Assembly: GCF_002078175.1 (NCBI RefSeq)
Contig: NZ_MWFK01000001.1
Location: 5,394,001-5,458,000, forward strand
Direction of reading: 5' to 3'
Source: Streptomyces sp. M41(2017)
GTDB taxonomy: Bacteria; Actinomycetota; Actinomycetes; Streptomycetales; Streptomycetaceae
DNA length: 64,000 nucleotides
Shown: positions 26,601 to 34,745 of the stretch, piece by piece
How positions within the stretch are numbered: the stretch's first letter is position 1
Layout of the letters: each line of letters starts with the position of its first letter
The notes under the pieces: model-generated
What the model was told of the DNA's origin: nothing
Databases searched by the model: none
What the model saw: the letters and a program-made list of their open reading frames with translations, nothing else
Made by a program: the position numbers and the translations under genes

Positions 26601-28147
26601 GCGACCTCCAGCGGGCCGTCCACGCGGCCTGGAGCGAGCTCCTCGGCGAGCGCACCTTCGGCCCCGACGACAACTTCTTCGACGTCGGCGGACATTCCCT
26701 GCTCCTGGTCCGGCTCCAGGCGGCACTGCGCCGGGCCACCGGCACCAAGCCCGCCATCGCCGACCTGCTGCGGCACGGCACCGTACGGTCGCAGACCCGA
26801 CTGCTCGGCGGCCAGGACGCACCCCCACGTCCGGCCACCACCACGGTGCGGAGCAGGACCGGCGACGACGACGCCGTCGCCGTCGTCGGCATGGCCGCCC
26901 GGTTCGCCGGCGCCGCCGACCTCCCGTCCTTCTGGGACAACCTGCGCAGCGGGCGGGACTGCTTCAGCGAGGGACCAGGACCGGTGATCACCCACCTGCC
27001 CGACGGGCAGCGGCGGGTGGCGCGCTGGGGCATGGCCGCCGAAGGCGCCCGGTACGACGCCGACCTCCTCGGCTTCGGCCCCGACGACCTGCGCGACGGC
27101 GACCCCCAACAGGGCGTCCTCCACGAGGTCCTGTGGTCCGCCGTCGAGGACGCCTCCCTGCGCCTGTCCGACATCGCCTCCCGCACCAGCCTCTACGCCG
27201 GCTGCGCCAAGGTCGTCGACACCGACCCCGAGGCCCGGGTGGACGACGTCGTCAACGCCGATCCCACCTTCGTCGCCTCCCGCTTCGCCTATCTGCACGA
27301 CCTGTGGGGCGAGGCCCTGCTGCTGGACACCGCCTGCTCCACCGGCCTCTACGCGGTCCACCTCGCCTGCCGCAGCCTGCTCACCGGCAGCAGCGACTAC
27401 GCCCTCGCGGGCGCGGTCTCGCTGGACCCGGCCTCGGACGGCAGCTACCGCTACCGCCCCGGGTTCCTCTACGCCGACGACGGCGTGTGCCGGCCCTTCG
27501 ACCGGCGCGCGTCGGGCACCGTGGGCGGCTTCGGCGCCGGAGCGGTACTGCTGCGCCGGCTCGCCGACGCCGAACGCGACGGGGATCCCGTGTACGCGGT
27601 CATCCGGGGCAGCGCCGTCAACAACGACGGCCGGGCCAGGATCGGTTACTCGGCACCCGGCGTCGAGGGCCAGTCCCGGGTCATCCGCGACGCCCTCACG
27701 AACGCCGGCGTCAGCGGACGCGATGTCGGCTTCGTCGAGGCGCACGGCACCGGCACCCGCCTCGGCGACGCCATCGAGGCGACCGCCCTGGCCGACGCGC
27801 TCGGCCCGGAGGGGCCCGGCGTAGCGGTGGGCTCGGTCAAGGCCTCCGTGGGGCACTGCAACACCGCGGCCGGCCTCGCGGGACTCATCAAGGCCGTGCT
27901 CGCCGTGCACCACGGTCACCTGCCCGCCACACCCAACGTGGGCGAGCCCATCGAGGAACTGACCGCCGCCGGAACCCGCCTGTCCCTGCTGGGCGAGGGG
28001 CGCCCATGGACCGAGGACACGGGCCGCCCCCGTACGGCCGGTGTCAGTTCCTTCGGTGTGGGCGGCACCAACGCCCACGTGGTCGTCCAGGAACACCGTG
28101 CCGGCCCGCCCGTCACGGTCCCCGTCCCCCAGCTCGAAAGGGTGTGA
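23633..28147 (+). CDS. Hybrid synthetase, domain order C-A-T-KS
   Basis: A 1504-residue protein. Residues 1-440: condensation domain with active motif HHIVADG. Residues 460-970: adenylation domain with LYTSGSTGRPKG; reading the ten-residue code by position gives D-G-Y-L-Y-G-S-F-T-K, which I cannot assign. Residues 990-1060: carrier domain (FFDVGGHSLLLV). Residues 1079-1500: ketosynthase with DTACSTG (Cys about 1235), EAHGTGT (His about 1371) and GHCNTAAG (His about 1408). There is no AT, KR, ACP or thioesterase. C-A-T-KS is the order of fungal tenuazonic acid synthetase TAS1, whose terminal KS makes the tetramic ring. The KS may thus be a cyclase/release domain here. Confidence 0.93.
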   Translation: MTGHAIGRPASAAQTEIWLADRCEPESGRYNVPVALEFLGDLDVPALRLALDDLLARRTELAGRFDDEDGELRFRPEPGAPVPFGVSRRTGSCRSDEAHREAVRTAERPLDPGSAPLLRAEVLLHDDGALVVLTIHHIVADGHTVDLVAADVPTAYRARVAGAPPLAPAGPTGSHSGSGDPTAAAHPGADSPGRAPGTYWEELLDDEPVTLGPLPDLVRAEDRLRGAPGWAERTLSAERLDSVRRMAVRFGVTPATVLLTAWTLLLHAWSGERDGVLGMPFAGRDEPDAVDTVGLFTRVLPVRSRMVPDEEFGEHAGRLGDQILDSMDALAAGGAPAPATAPAYTAVFLHQPRNTAPRQVPGATVRVLHLDTASAKYDLALAALEHPERLVLRIDYDTALYAPASAQLMVRQLDALLAAAERPGARCRELLAGLADSAVVEESPASEDGPDASRAGDPAGTEALAASSVPDLVLREARRAPDAVAVVHGEVTLTYGALVESAARAAHWLRHEGGVREGDLVALLLRPGPHTVTAMLAVAMAGAAYLPLDPDHPDTRLHLVLADARPRLLITEPSETERAPAGLAVHTPQGIARAAATCPATPPAVTGRPDSVLNVLYTSGSTGRPKGVLLHHGGVVRMMHRPDFLPLGPDDTVSHLSPLNFDGATYEIWGALTHGARLVVLDKELVLDPTALRTAVREHGVTTLLVTTPLLNRLIEDAPDLLQTLRRVYFGGELVSVPHLRKALRWARPGTLLHSYGPTENSFTSTWCPVEEVPDRARTLPIGGPVPGTVAHVVFEDTLVPAPPYMPGELVFGGTGVALGYLGDPARTAERFWADPFSTEPGRRLYRTGDRVRRTADGQLEFIGRADNQIKIRSQRVELGEVESALRAHHDVTAAFVTARRNERDEKEIVGYAVLGRPGAHPEVMRHLRACLPAFAVPTHLVALDELPLTPNGKIDRRRLPRPEDTATPAPDPDPTARGPRTTRTAVDGSDLQRAVHAAWSELLGERTFGPDDNFFDVGGHSLLLVRLQAALRRATGTKPAIADLLRHGTVRSQTRLLGGQDAPPRPATTTVRSRTGDDDAVAVVGMAARFAGAADLPSFWDNLRSGRDCFSEGPGPVITHLPDGQRRVARWGMAAEGARYDADLLGFGPDDLRDGDPQQGVLHEVLWSAVEDASLRLSDIASRTSLYAGCAKVVDTDPEARVDDVVNADPTFVASRFAYLHDLWGEALLLDTACSTGLYAVHLACRSLLTGSSDYALAGAVSLDPASDGSYRYRPGFLYADDGVCRPFDRRASGTVGGFGAGAVLLRRLADAERDGDPVYAVIRGSAVNNDGRARIGYSAPGVEGQSRVIRDALTNAGVSGRDVGFVEAHGTGTRLGDAIEATALADALGPEGPGVAVGSVKASVGHCNTAAGLAGLIKAVLAVHHGHLPATPNVGEPIEELTAAGTRLSLLGEGRPWTEDTGRPRTAGVSSFGVGGTNAHVVVQEHRAGPPVTVPVPQLERV

Positions 28148-28153
28148 CCCGCC

Positions 28154-29554
28154 GTGGCCGAATCCCTGGTCCGACCCACGACCCTCGCGGACCTGCCCCG
28201 CGTCCTCGCCCTGTCCGCACGTGACCCCGAGGCCCTCGCCGTCCTGCGGCACAGGCTCGCCGACCGACTGGAGCGCGAGCCCGGCACCGCTCCCGACGAC
28301 ATCGCCCGCACCCTGCACGCCGGCCGGGAACGCTTCCCCTGCCGGGACGCCGTGATCGGCTGCGACACCGCCGAACTCGCGCTCCTCCTGAGGGAGTCGG
28401 ACGGCGCGAACACACCTCCGGTCCGCGAGCCCGGTGCCGGACCCCTCCTCGTGCTCGACGGAACACCGGCCCCCGCGTCGGTCCCCGGCCTGCCCGAGAC
28501 CGCCGAGGCGCTGCGCCGGGCCGAGGACGCCTGCCGGGACGGCGGGGACGCCACCGCGGCGCGTGCCGCCGCCGTTCAGTACGGCGCCGTGGCCTGGCTG
28601 CTGGCCCGAGGTGTCACCCCGCACGCGGTGCACGGCCACGGTGCCGGCGCCTGGGCCGCCGCCGCGGCACGCGGTGACCTCCCGCTGTCCGCCGCGCTGC
28701 GAGCCGCCGCCGAGCACGCGACGCCTCCGCCCGGCGTCCAGGAGAACCCGATGGGCACCCCCGCCCACCCGGAGCAACCGACCGCACCCGTGGTGCTCAT
28801 CGGGTCCCTCCCGCCGTGCACGACGGGCGAGTCGGTGACCGGCGGGACCGGCCACGCCGACCCGCTCCGGCTCGACACGGCCGACGGGACCGCGTACGCC
28901 CGGCTGCTCGCGGAACTGTGGCGCCGCGGCTTCGACGTCGACACCACCCTCGGACGGGACGGCAGACGGATCCGGCTGCCCGGACACCCCTTCCGCCGCC
29001 GCGAACCGGGCGGCGCGGAACCTGCCGACGGGCCCGCGACCCGCGCCCTCACCCCCTTCGAACAGCGCTGGCTCTTCTACGACCTGGTACGCCACGGCTC
29101 CTCCGGCGACCACAACGTGACCGTCGAGACGGTGCTGCCGGGACCACTGCCCGCGCCCGCCGAGATCGCCGCCGCCCTCGACGAGATCCAGCACCGCCAC
29201 CCCGTCCTGCGCACCGTGTTCTCCGACCCCGCGGGGCGCTGGCGGGCCCGCACCCTGCCCACCGCGACCGTCCGGCCCACGCACCTCGCCACCGACCCGG
29301 ACGCCGGCCCCGAACAACTGCGGGCCGCAGTACGGGACGCGGCCCGTCAACCGCTCCGCCTGCGCGACGAGCCCCTCCTGCGCTGCTGCGTCCGCGCCGG
29401 TCCGGCCCACTGGGCCCTGTCCCTCGGGCTCTACGAGCCGCTCTCCGCCACCGCCGACCCGCGGCTGCTGCTCGACGAACTCCGCGCACTGCTCGGCGCC
29501 GAAGCTCCCGCCCCCACCACCGCCACACCGATCGCCGAGCCCGAACCTGCTTGA
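28154..29554 (+). CDS. Degenerate KS-linker/acyltransferase plus partial condensation domain
   Basis: A 466-residue protein starting 6 nt after the synthetase. It opens with the post-KS linker (ALSARDPEALAVLRHRLADRL), then a shortened acyltransferase whose nucleophile motif GHSxG is GHGAG (Ser replaced by Gly, near residue 160) and which lacks the catalytic-His part. The post-AT linker follows (LLAELWRRGFDVDTTLGRDGRRIRLPGHPFRRRE), then only the first ~150 residues of a condensation domain (LTPFEQRWLFYDLV ...), stopping before HHxxxDG. Catalysis by either domain is improbable. It could dock or scaffold the KS. Codon usage stays cluster-like, so it is maintained rather than decaying freely. Confidence 0.8.
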   Translation: MAESLVRPTTLADLPRVLALSARDPEALAVLRHRLADRLEREPGTAPDDIARTLHAGRERFPCRDAVIGCDTAELALLLRESDGANTPPVREPGAGPLLVLDGTPAPASVPGLPETAEALRRAEDACRDGGDATAARAAAVQYGAVAWLLARGVTPHAVHGHGAGAWAAAAARGDLPLSAALRAAAEHATPPPGVQENPMGTPAHPEQPTAPVVLIGSLPPCTTGESVTGGTGHADPLRLDTADGTAYARLLAELWRRGFDVDTTLGRDGRRIRLPGHPFRRREPGGAEPADGPATRALTPFEQRWLFYDLVRHGSSGDHNVTVETVLPGPLPAPAEIAAALDEIQHRHPVLRTVFSDPAGRWRARTLPTATVRPTHLATDPDAGPEQLRAAVRDAARQPLRLRDEPLLRCCVRAGPAHWALSLGLYEPLSATADPRLLLDELRALLGAEAPAPTTATPIAEPEPA

Positions 29555-29605
29555 TCACGCGCGGACTTCGCCACCCCGTCCGCTCCCGCTCCCTTTCCTC
29601 CGTCG

Positions 29606-29659
29606 CCCCTTCTCCCTTCTCCCTTCTCCCTTCCTCCTTCCTCCTTCCTCCCTCCTCCT
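29606..29659 (+). repeat. 54-nt uninterrupted pyrimidine tract
   Basis: Built from CCCTTCT and CCTTCCT units between the degenerate AT/C gene and the methyltransferase gene. It is the only sizeable gap inside the gene cluster (119 nt). Such tracts can form triplex DNA or act as pause/slippage sites and vary in length between strains. Function here is unknown. Confidence 0.85.
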
Positions 29660-29673
29660 GACCCGGAGTCCTG

Positions 29674-30738
29674 ATGACCCTCCTGCACACCCCGCCCACC
29701 GAACTCCCCGCCGACTGGTACGGGGCGGCGCCGGCCCCGATCGGCGTCGACCAGGCGTTCAACGGCTACGTCGCCGCCACCGTGGTGCACACCCTCGACC
29801 GGCTCGGCGTCCTGGACCGACTTGCGGACAACCCCCGCCTGGACATAACGGAGTTCGTCCGCGGGGCGGGCCCCGCCGTCCGTGAACGGATCGTCCGCGA
29901 GGTGCTGCGAGCCGCCGCCGTGTGCGGCTGGCTGCGGCTGGAGGACGACGGCGACACGGCCGTCCTCACCGACGCCGGACGCGACACCGTCCGGATGCGC
30001 GGCTACTTCACCTGGGCGGTCGGCGGGTACAGCGACCTCTTCGCGGGTGCCTCCCGACTGGCCACCGGCCAGGCCACGTTCGGCGACGACCTGCTGCGCG
30101 ACGAGGCGATGGTCGCCCTCGGCTCGGGTCAGAACGACCGCTCGTTCATGGCGAACACCCTCGACGACGTCCTCGCCGGCATCGACTTCCACACCCTCGC
30201 CGACCTCGGCAGCGGCATCTCCGCCCGGGTCAGCCGGATCGTCGGCGGCCGTCCGGGCACCCGCGGACTCGGAATCGACATCAGCGGCCCCGCCACCGAG
30301 TTGGGCCGGCGCACCATCGCCGAAGCGGGCCTGGAGGACCGGGTACGGGCCGTACAGGCCGACGTGCTCGACGTCTGTCACCGCGAGGCCCACCGCGACG
30401 CCATCGCCGAGGTGGACACGGTGATGAGCTTCTTCCTGCTGCACGACCTGCTCGCCGACCCCGACACCCGGCCGCACCTGTTCACCCGGCTGCGCGAGGC
30501 GTTCCCCGCCGCCCGCACCTTCGTCCTGGCCGACACCATGCTCCGCCCCGACGCCGAGGGCTCCTCGACCCTGCCGGTGTTCTCCCTCGGCTACGAACTC
30601 GCGCACGCGCTGATGGGCGTACCCCTGCACACCAAGGAGACCTACGAGGAGCTCTTCGCCGGCGCCGGACTGCACCCGGTCCGCACCGTCGCGTTCGGCA
30701 CCCCGCACTCGTGGCTGTACGTGCTGGAGGCCCGATGA
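29674..30738 (+). CDS. SAM-dependent methyltransferase (likely C-methylation of a 2-oxo acid)
   Basis: A 354-residue class I methyltransferase: helical N-terminal dimerisation region (FNGYVAATVVHTLDRLGVLDRL), SAM motif I LADLGSGISAR near residue 175, acidic-loop GLGIDIS near 198, and a C-terminal HSWLYVLEAR strand. This build is shared by 2-oxo-acid C-methyltransferases such as MrsA, SgvM and MarI. An aminotransferase and a small cupin lie in the same operon, the partner set for making beta-methyl amino acids in maremycin biosynthesis (MarG, MarH). Substrate is inferred by context only; O-methylation is possible. Confidence 0.72.
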   Translation: MTLLHTPPTELPADWYGAAPAPIGVDQAFNGYVAATVVHTLDRLGVLDRLADNPRLDITEFVRGAGPAVRERIVREVLRAAAVCGWLRLEDDGDTAVLTDAGRDTVRMRGYFTWAVGGYSDLFAGASRLATGQATFGDDLLRDEAMVALGSGQNDRSFMANTLDDVLAGIDFHTLADLGSGISARVSRIVGGRPGTRGLGIDISGPATELGRRTIAEAGLEDRVRAVQADVLDVCHREAHRDAIAEVDTVMSFFLLHDLLADPDTRPHLFTRLREAFPAARTFVLADTMLRPDAEGSSTLPVFSLGYELAHALMGVPLHTKETYEELFAGAGLHPVRTVAFGTPHSWLYVLEAR

Positions 30739-32138
30739 GCGTCAACCCCCTCGCGGTCGTGCGGGAGTTCACCCCGCGGACCCGCGCGGTGCTGGCCGTC
30801 AACGCGGTCAACTCCTTCGGCGGCGGACTCGTGCTGCCCTTCCTCTGGATCTACCTGGGCGAGATCCGCGGTCTGGCCGCCTGGATCCCCGCCGCCACCC
30901 TGGCCGTCCAGGCCGGCACCGCCGTCTTCGGCGGCCTCGCCTGGGGCGCCGTCCTCGACCGGCTCGCACCCCGCTCCGTCGTCACCCTGGTGATGTGCGT
31001 GGCGGGCGCGGGCACCGGACTGTACGCGTTCGCCACCTCGGCGCCCACCGCACTCACCGCCGCCGTCGTGTACGGCCTGGGCATCAGCGGCGTCGGCACC
31101 GTCCTGCGGTTCCTCTACGCGGGTGCCGCCACCGCCCGGGAACGGGGCCTCGCCTTCTCCGCCGACTACGCGGTGTTCAACGCGATGACCGGGCTCGGCG
31201 TCCTGGTGGGCGGCCTGGTCGCCGCGTCGGGGCCCGGCTCCGACGCGGCGAGGTTCGCGGCCCTGTACCTCGCCGACGGATGCACCTTCCTGGCCGCCGG
31301 TGCCGCGTTCTTCCTGCTGCTCCCGCGACTCGACCGCGCGACAGGCCCCGCCGCCCCCGCCGAAGCCGGCATCGCGCGGCGCCCCGTGGGCTACCGCGAG
31401 GTCCTCGGACAGCGGACGATCGCCGTCCTCCTCGCCACCCTCACCCTGTGTTCGCTCGTGTCGTACGGGCAGCTCAGGTCCGGCCTGCCCGGCTACCTCA
31501 CGGCCGGCGGCGCCGTCGGGCCCGAAGGGCTCTCGGGCACCTTCGCCGTCAACATCGTGGTCGCGGTCCTCACTCAGGTCCTCCTCGGCGAGCGGATCCA
31601 GCGCGTCCGGCGCAGCACCGTCCTCGCCACCACCGGCGCCCTGTGGACCGCGGCCTGGGCCCTCGTCCTGGTCGCCGGACGCCAGCACGGCGCCACCGCC
31701 ACCGTCACCGCGATGGCCGGAGTCCTGCTGCTGTCGGTCGGTGAGGCGCTGGTCTTCCCGGTGATCACCGGCCTGCTGAACGACCTCGCCGAGGAACGCA
31801 CCCGGGGCCGCGTCAACGCCATGCTGTCGGTGGCCGTGTCCACAGGATCCGTGGCCGGCCCCCTGCTCGCGGGCGCCACCCTGCCCCTCGCCGGCGGTCT
31901 GCCCCTGGTCGTCTCGCTCATCGCGGTCTGCGCCGCCGTGGCCCTGGTCGGAACGGCGTTCCGCGGTGTCCTGCCGTCGGCCGCCGACCTGCCCGACCCC
32001 GCGGACACCGCCGCGCGGGACGGGAACCCCGACCCCCTCGACGCGCGGACCGGCGCGCCCGAGGGCGCCCCGACCGCCGACGCCGTGGTCACCGCGCCGT
32101 CCCCCAAGGGCTCCGCCCCCGTGACCACCGCCCCGTAG
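30735..32138 (+). CDS. MFS transporter, probable product exporter
   Basis: A 467-residue protein with 12 predicted helices. It overlaps the methyltransferase stop codon (ATGA). A short, acidic, Ala/Pro-rich cytoplasmic tail (about 60 residues) follows the last helix. The inter-helix motif GLAWGAVLDRLAPRS after helix 2 is the usual MFS motif A variant. Its place inside the cluster suggests export of the product and self-protection. Confidence 0.87.
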   Translation: MSVNPLAVVREFTPRTRAVLAVNAVNSFGGGLVLPFLWIYLGEIRGLAAWIPAATLAVQAGTAVFGGLAWGAVLDRLAPRSVVTLVMCVAGAGTGLYAFATSAPTALTAAVVYGLGISGVGTVLRFLYAGAATARERGLAFSADYAVFNAMTGLGVLVGGLVAASGPGSDAARFAALYLADGCTFLAAGAAFFLLLPRLDRATGPAAPAEAGIARRPVGYREVLGQRTIAVLLATLTLCSLVSYGQLRSGLPGYLTAGGAVGPEGLSGTFAVNIVVAVLTQVLLGERIQRVRRSTVLATTGALWTAAWALVLVAGRQHGATATVTAMAGVLLLSVGEALVFPVITGLLNDLAEERTRGRVNAMLSVAVSTGSVAGPLLAGATLPLAGGLPLVVSLIAVCAAVALVGTAFRGVLPSAADLPDPADTAARDGNPDPLDARTGAPEGAPTADAVVTAPSPKGSAPVTTAP

Positions 32139-32180
32139 CCGGCGCCCCGTCCCGCCGCAGCCCCCGAGGAGGCACCCGCC

Positions 32181-32924
32181 ATGCACAACTGGCCGCTGAC
32201 CGGCATCACCGTGCGTACCCCGCTCGTCGAACTGCGCCACCCCACCCCGCAGGACCTCGACGCGCTCGCCGACCTGGGCGCCGAGGGCGTGCACACCCCC
32301 GGCTTCATGCCCTTCTTCTCCCAGTGGACGGACGGGGACCGGGCCACCGTCGCCCGCCGCGTCCTCCAGCGGCACTGGAGGGCGATGGCCGACTGGAGCG
32401 CCGACGACTGGACGCTCTACCTCGTCGTGGTGCACGAGGGCGAGGTCGTCGGCTCCCAGTCGCTGGGCGCCCGCGACTTCGCGGTGACCGGGGAGGTGCT
32501 CCTCACCTCGTGGCTCGGACTGCGCCACCAGGGCCTCGGTCTCGGCGGACACGCACGGGCCGCCTCCCTGGAACTCGCGTTCACCGGCCTCGGCGCGCAG
32601 GACGCCTTCTCCGTGGTGCGCAGGGGCAACAGCGCCTCGCAGGCCGTGTGCCGCAAGTTCGGCTTCACCCACGACGGGACACAGGTCAACGCCGTACGCG
32701 GGGAACGCGCCGTCAGCGACCGCTACCGCCTCACCCGCGCCGACTGGGCCGCCGCCCGAACCGTCCCCGCCGAGATCGCCGGCCTCGAACCGGCCCTCGA
32801 CCTGTTCGGTGCGGCGTCCACGTCCCAGCCGGTACCGGCGCCCTCCGGATCCCTGTCACCCGCCCTGGCCGCCACGCTCTCCGGCGTCCGGTACGCGCCC
32901 GAACCCGACCACGCCGACGTCTGA
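32181..32924 (+). CDS. GNAT acetyltransferase (RimJ/RimL type)
   Basis: A 247-residue protein. A RimJ-like start (TPLVELRHPTPQDLDAL) is followed by the acetyl-CoA loop region (WLGLRHQGLGLGGHARAASLELAF near residue 113) and NSASQAVCRKFGFTHDG near residue 153. A C-terminal extension of about 50 residues is low complexity. In an amine-containing product cluster a GNAT can acetylate the product or a precursor amine, as biosynthesis step or self-resistance. A second GNAT is at 35836. Confidence 0.8.
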   Translation: MHNWPLTGITVRTPLVELRHPTPQDLDALADLGAEGVHTPGFMPFFSQWTDGDRATVARRVLQRHWRAMADWSADDWTLYLVVVHEGEVVGSQSLGARDFAVTGEVLLTSWLGLRHQGLGLGGHARAASLELAFTGLGAQDAFSVVRRGNSASQAVCRKFGFTHDGTQVNAVRGERAVSDRYRLTRADWAAARTVPAEIAGLEPALDLFGAASTSQPVPAPSGSLSPALAATLSGVRYAPEPDHADV

Positions 32925-32934
32925 GGGAACGGCC

Positions 32935-34284
32935 ATGCCACGCCCCGTCATCGCCGTCGTCTACGACTTCGGCTCCGCCGCGCCCGCGGACATCGTGGAC
33001 CGGATCGAACCGCTCGGCGACGTCGTCCTCGCCGTGTGCCCCTCCCGGCACACCGAGGAACTCGCCCCACTCCTCGCCGACTTGGCGCCCGTCGTCCCCG
33101 TCCACGAGGAGGACGCGCACACCCTCGACGCGTCGGCCGAGCTCCTGCGCGAACACCGCCCCGACGCCGTACTCACCTACAGCGAGCGCCGGCTGGGCAC
33201 CACGGCCGAGCTGGCCGCCCGGCTCGGTCTGCCCTTCCACGACGCGCGGACCGTACGGCTGCTCACCGACAAGTACGAGCAGCGGCGCAGGCTTCGTGAA
33301 CGGGGCGTGGACCCGGTGCGCTGCCGGCTGCTGCGCACCCCGGGGGACTGGGCGCCCGCGCTCGCCGCCGTCGGACTGCCCGCCGTCCTCAAGCCCCTGC
33401 GCGGCGAGGGCAGCCGCAGCACCCACCTCGTGCGGGACGCGGCCACGGGCGCCGCGCTCGCCACCCGCCTGCTGACCGCACCGGCGTCCGCGGGCGGCGA
33501 GGAGGCCCTCGTCCTGGAGGAGTACCTGGAGGGCGTCGGCGCGGACCCCTTCGGCGACCACGTCTCGGTGGAGAGCGCCGTCCTGGACGGGCGGGTCACC
33601 CACTGGGCGACGACCGGCAAGTTCCCGCTCGCACCCCCGTTCCGCGAGGTCGGCCACTTCTGGCCGGCCCCGGTCACCGGCGCCGAGCGGGACGCCGTCC
33701 TCGCCCTGGCCGCGGACGCCGTCCAGGCGCTCGGCGTCCGCACCGGCATCACCCACACCGAGGTGAAGCTGACCCCGGACGGCCCCCGGCTGATCGAGGT
33801 CAACGGCCGGCTGGGCGGCTTCCAGGCCGGCCTCGGCCGCCTGGCCGGCGGACTCGACCCCGTCCTCCTCGCCGCGGAAGTGGCCCTCGGGCGGCCCCTC
33901 CCGACCACCTGGGTGCCCGACGACCGTGTGACCTACGCCCGCGCGCTCCCGACACCCGCCGAGGGCGGACTGCTCACCGGCGTACGCGGTGTCGGCGAGG
34001 TGCGCGGCCTGCCGGGCGTCGACACCTACGAGACCCGGGTACAGCCCGGCCGGACGGTCGAACCGGCCGTCGCGACCGGGGAGTTGGCCGTGCTCTGGGG
34101 CACCGCCGACGACCACGACACCATGCTCGCCGTCCTGGACCGGGCCCTCGACACCCTCACCTACACCTTCGCCGGAACGCCCGGCACACCCGAGGAACGC
34201 ACGGTGCGCGCCCGCGACCTGGTCCCGGCCGGACCCGGACAAGGCGCCGGCCCCGCCCCCACCGACATACGAAAGGCCTCCTGA
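32935..34284 (+). CDS. ATP-grasp carboxylate-amine ligase
   Basis: A 449-residue ATP-grasp enzyme. N-terminal Rossmann-like lobe; KYEQRRRLRERGVDPVRC is the helix preceding the ATP cleft; VGLPAVLKPLRGEGSRSTHLV is the adenine/phosphate-binding loop; THTEVKLTPDGPRLIEVNGRLGG carries the metal-binding Glu and Asn (near residues 291-300). Such ligases activate a carboxylate as acyl phosphate and join it to an amine. It could form an amide with an amino acid from the lysine branch or activate the beta-keto acid. It overlaps the cupin by 1 nt (TGATG). Confidence 0.85.
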   Translation: MPRPVIAVVYDFGSAAPADIVDRIEPLGDVVLAVCPSRHTEELAPLLADLAPVVPVHEEDAHTLDASAELLREHRPDAVLTYSERRLGTTAELAARLGLPFHDARTVRLLTDKYEQRRRLRERGVDPVRCRLLRTPGDWAPALAAVGLPAVLKPLRGEGSRSTHLVRDAATGAALATRLLTAPASAGGEEALVLEEYLEGVGADPFGDHVSVESAVLDGRVTHWATTGKFPLAPPFREVGHFWPAPVTGAERDAVLALAADAVQALGVRTGITHTEVKLTPDGPRLIEVNGRLGGFQAGLGRLAGGLDPVLLAAEVALGRPLPTTWVPDDRVTYARALPTPAEGGLLTGVRGVGEVRGLPGVDTYETRVQPGRTVEPAVATGELAVLWGTADDHDTMLAVLDRALDTLTYTFAGTPGTPEERTVRARDLVPAGPGQGAGPAPTDIRKAS

Positions 34285-34745
34285 TGACCACCGAGCCGGC
34301 CACCACCGAACACCCCTCCACCGGAGAGGATTCCAGCGCCGCGCCCGCCTCCGCCGAAGGGGTGCGCACCGTCGCGAACGGAGCGGAGATCCGCACCGAC
34401 ATCCCGCAGTTCCTGCCCGTCGCCGGACACCACGCGCCCGCGCCGTTCTATCTGACGGCCGACATGTTCGGCGGTGTGCCCGTCGAGCTGGCGGGCGGAC
34501 CCATCACCCACCTCGTCGGCAAGCCCGTCGCCGACCCGCACCGGCACGCCGTCGACGAGATCTACTTCCTGGTCTCGCCGAACCCCGGCGGCGCCCGCAT
34601 CGACGTCCTCGTGGACGGCGAACGGCACGAACTCACCTCGCCCGCCCTGCTGCGTGTCCCCGCGGGCGCCGAGCACCGCTTCCTCACCCTGGAGGCGGAA
34701 CCCGGCAGCTACTGCTTCGGCCTGCTCCTCGGCAGCGAACGATGA
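34284..34745 (+). CDS. Small cupin, possible amino/keto acid epimerase
   Basis: A 153-residue single-domain cupin with metal-ligand motif DPHRHAVDEIYFLV near residue 85 (His, His, Glu) and a second-motif His in RVPAGAEHRFLTLE near residue 125. MarH and StnK3, small cupins beside an aminotransferase and a methyltransferase, isomerise the beta-methyl centre of 3-methylindolepyruvate. The same three neighbours occur here. It could equally be a dioxygenase or regulatory cupin. The overlap with both neighbours shows one transcript. Confidence 0.68.
   Translation: MTTEPATTEHPSTGEDSSAAPASAEGVRTVANGAEIRTDIPQFLPVAGHHAPAPFYLTADMFGGVPVELAGGPITHLVGKPVADPHRHAVDEIYFLVSPNPGGARIDVLVDGERHELTSPALLRVPAGAEHRFLTLEAEPGSYCFGLLLGSER

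Noticed and set aside
25423-28224. 933-codon + frame overlapping the synthetase
   Set aside because: Arg/Pro/His-rich frame-shifted shadow without conserved motifs.
24845-29410. 1521-codon minus-strand frame opposite the C-A-T-KS synthetase
   Set aside because: Length alone reflects third-position GC bias. Composition is Gly/Val/Arg-rich with no domain; the + strand is a textbook NRPS/KS.
23633-29554. Reading the C-A-T-KS protein as a normal PKS extension module
   Set aside because: The acyltransferase following is catalytically dead and there is no downstream ACP, reductase or thioesterase. A terminal cyclising KS fits better, although trans-acting AT/ACP cannot be excluded.
29555-29673. 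Pyrimidine tract as a transcription terminator
   Set aside because: There is no stem next to the tract and the downstream gene starts 14 nt after it with a good ribosome site; a terminator would split the operon.
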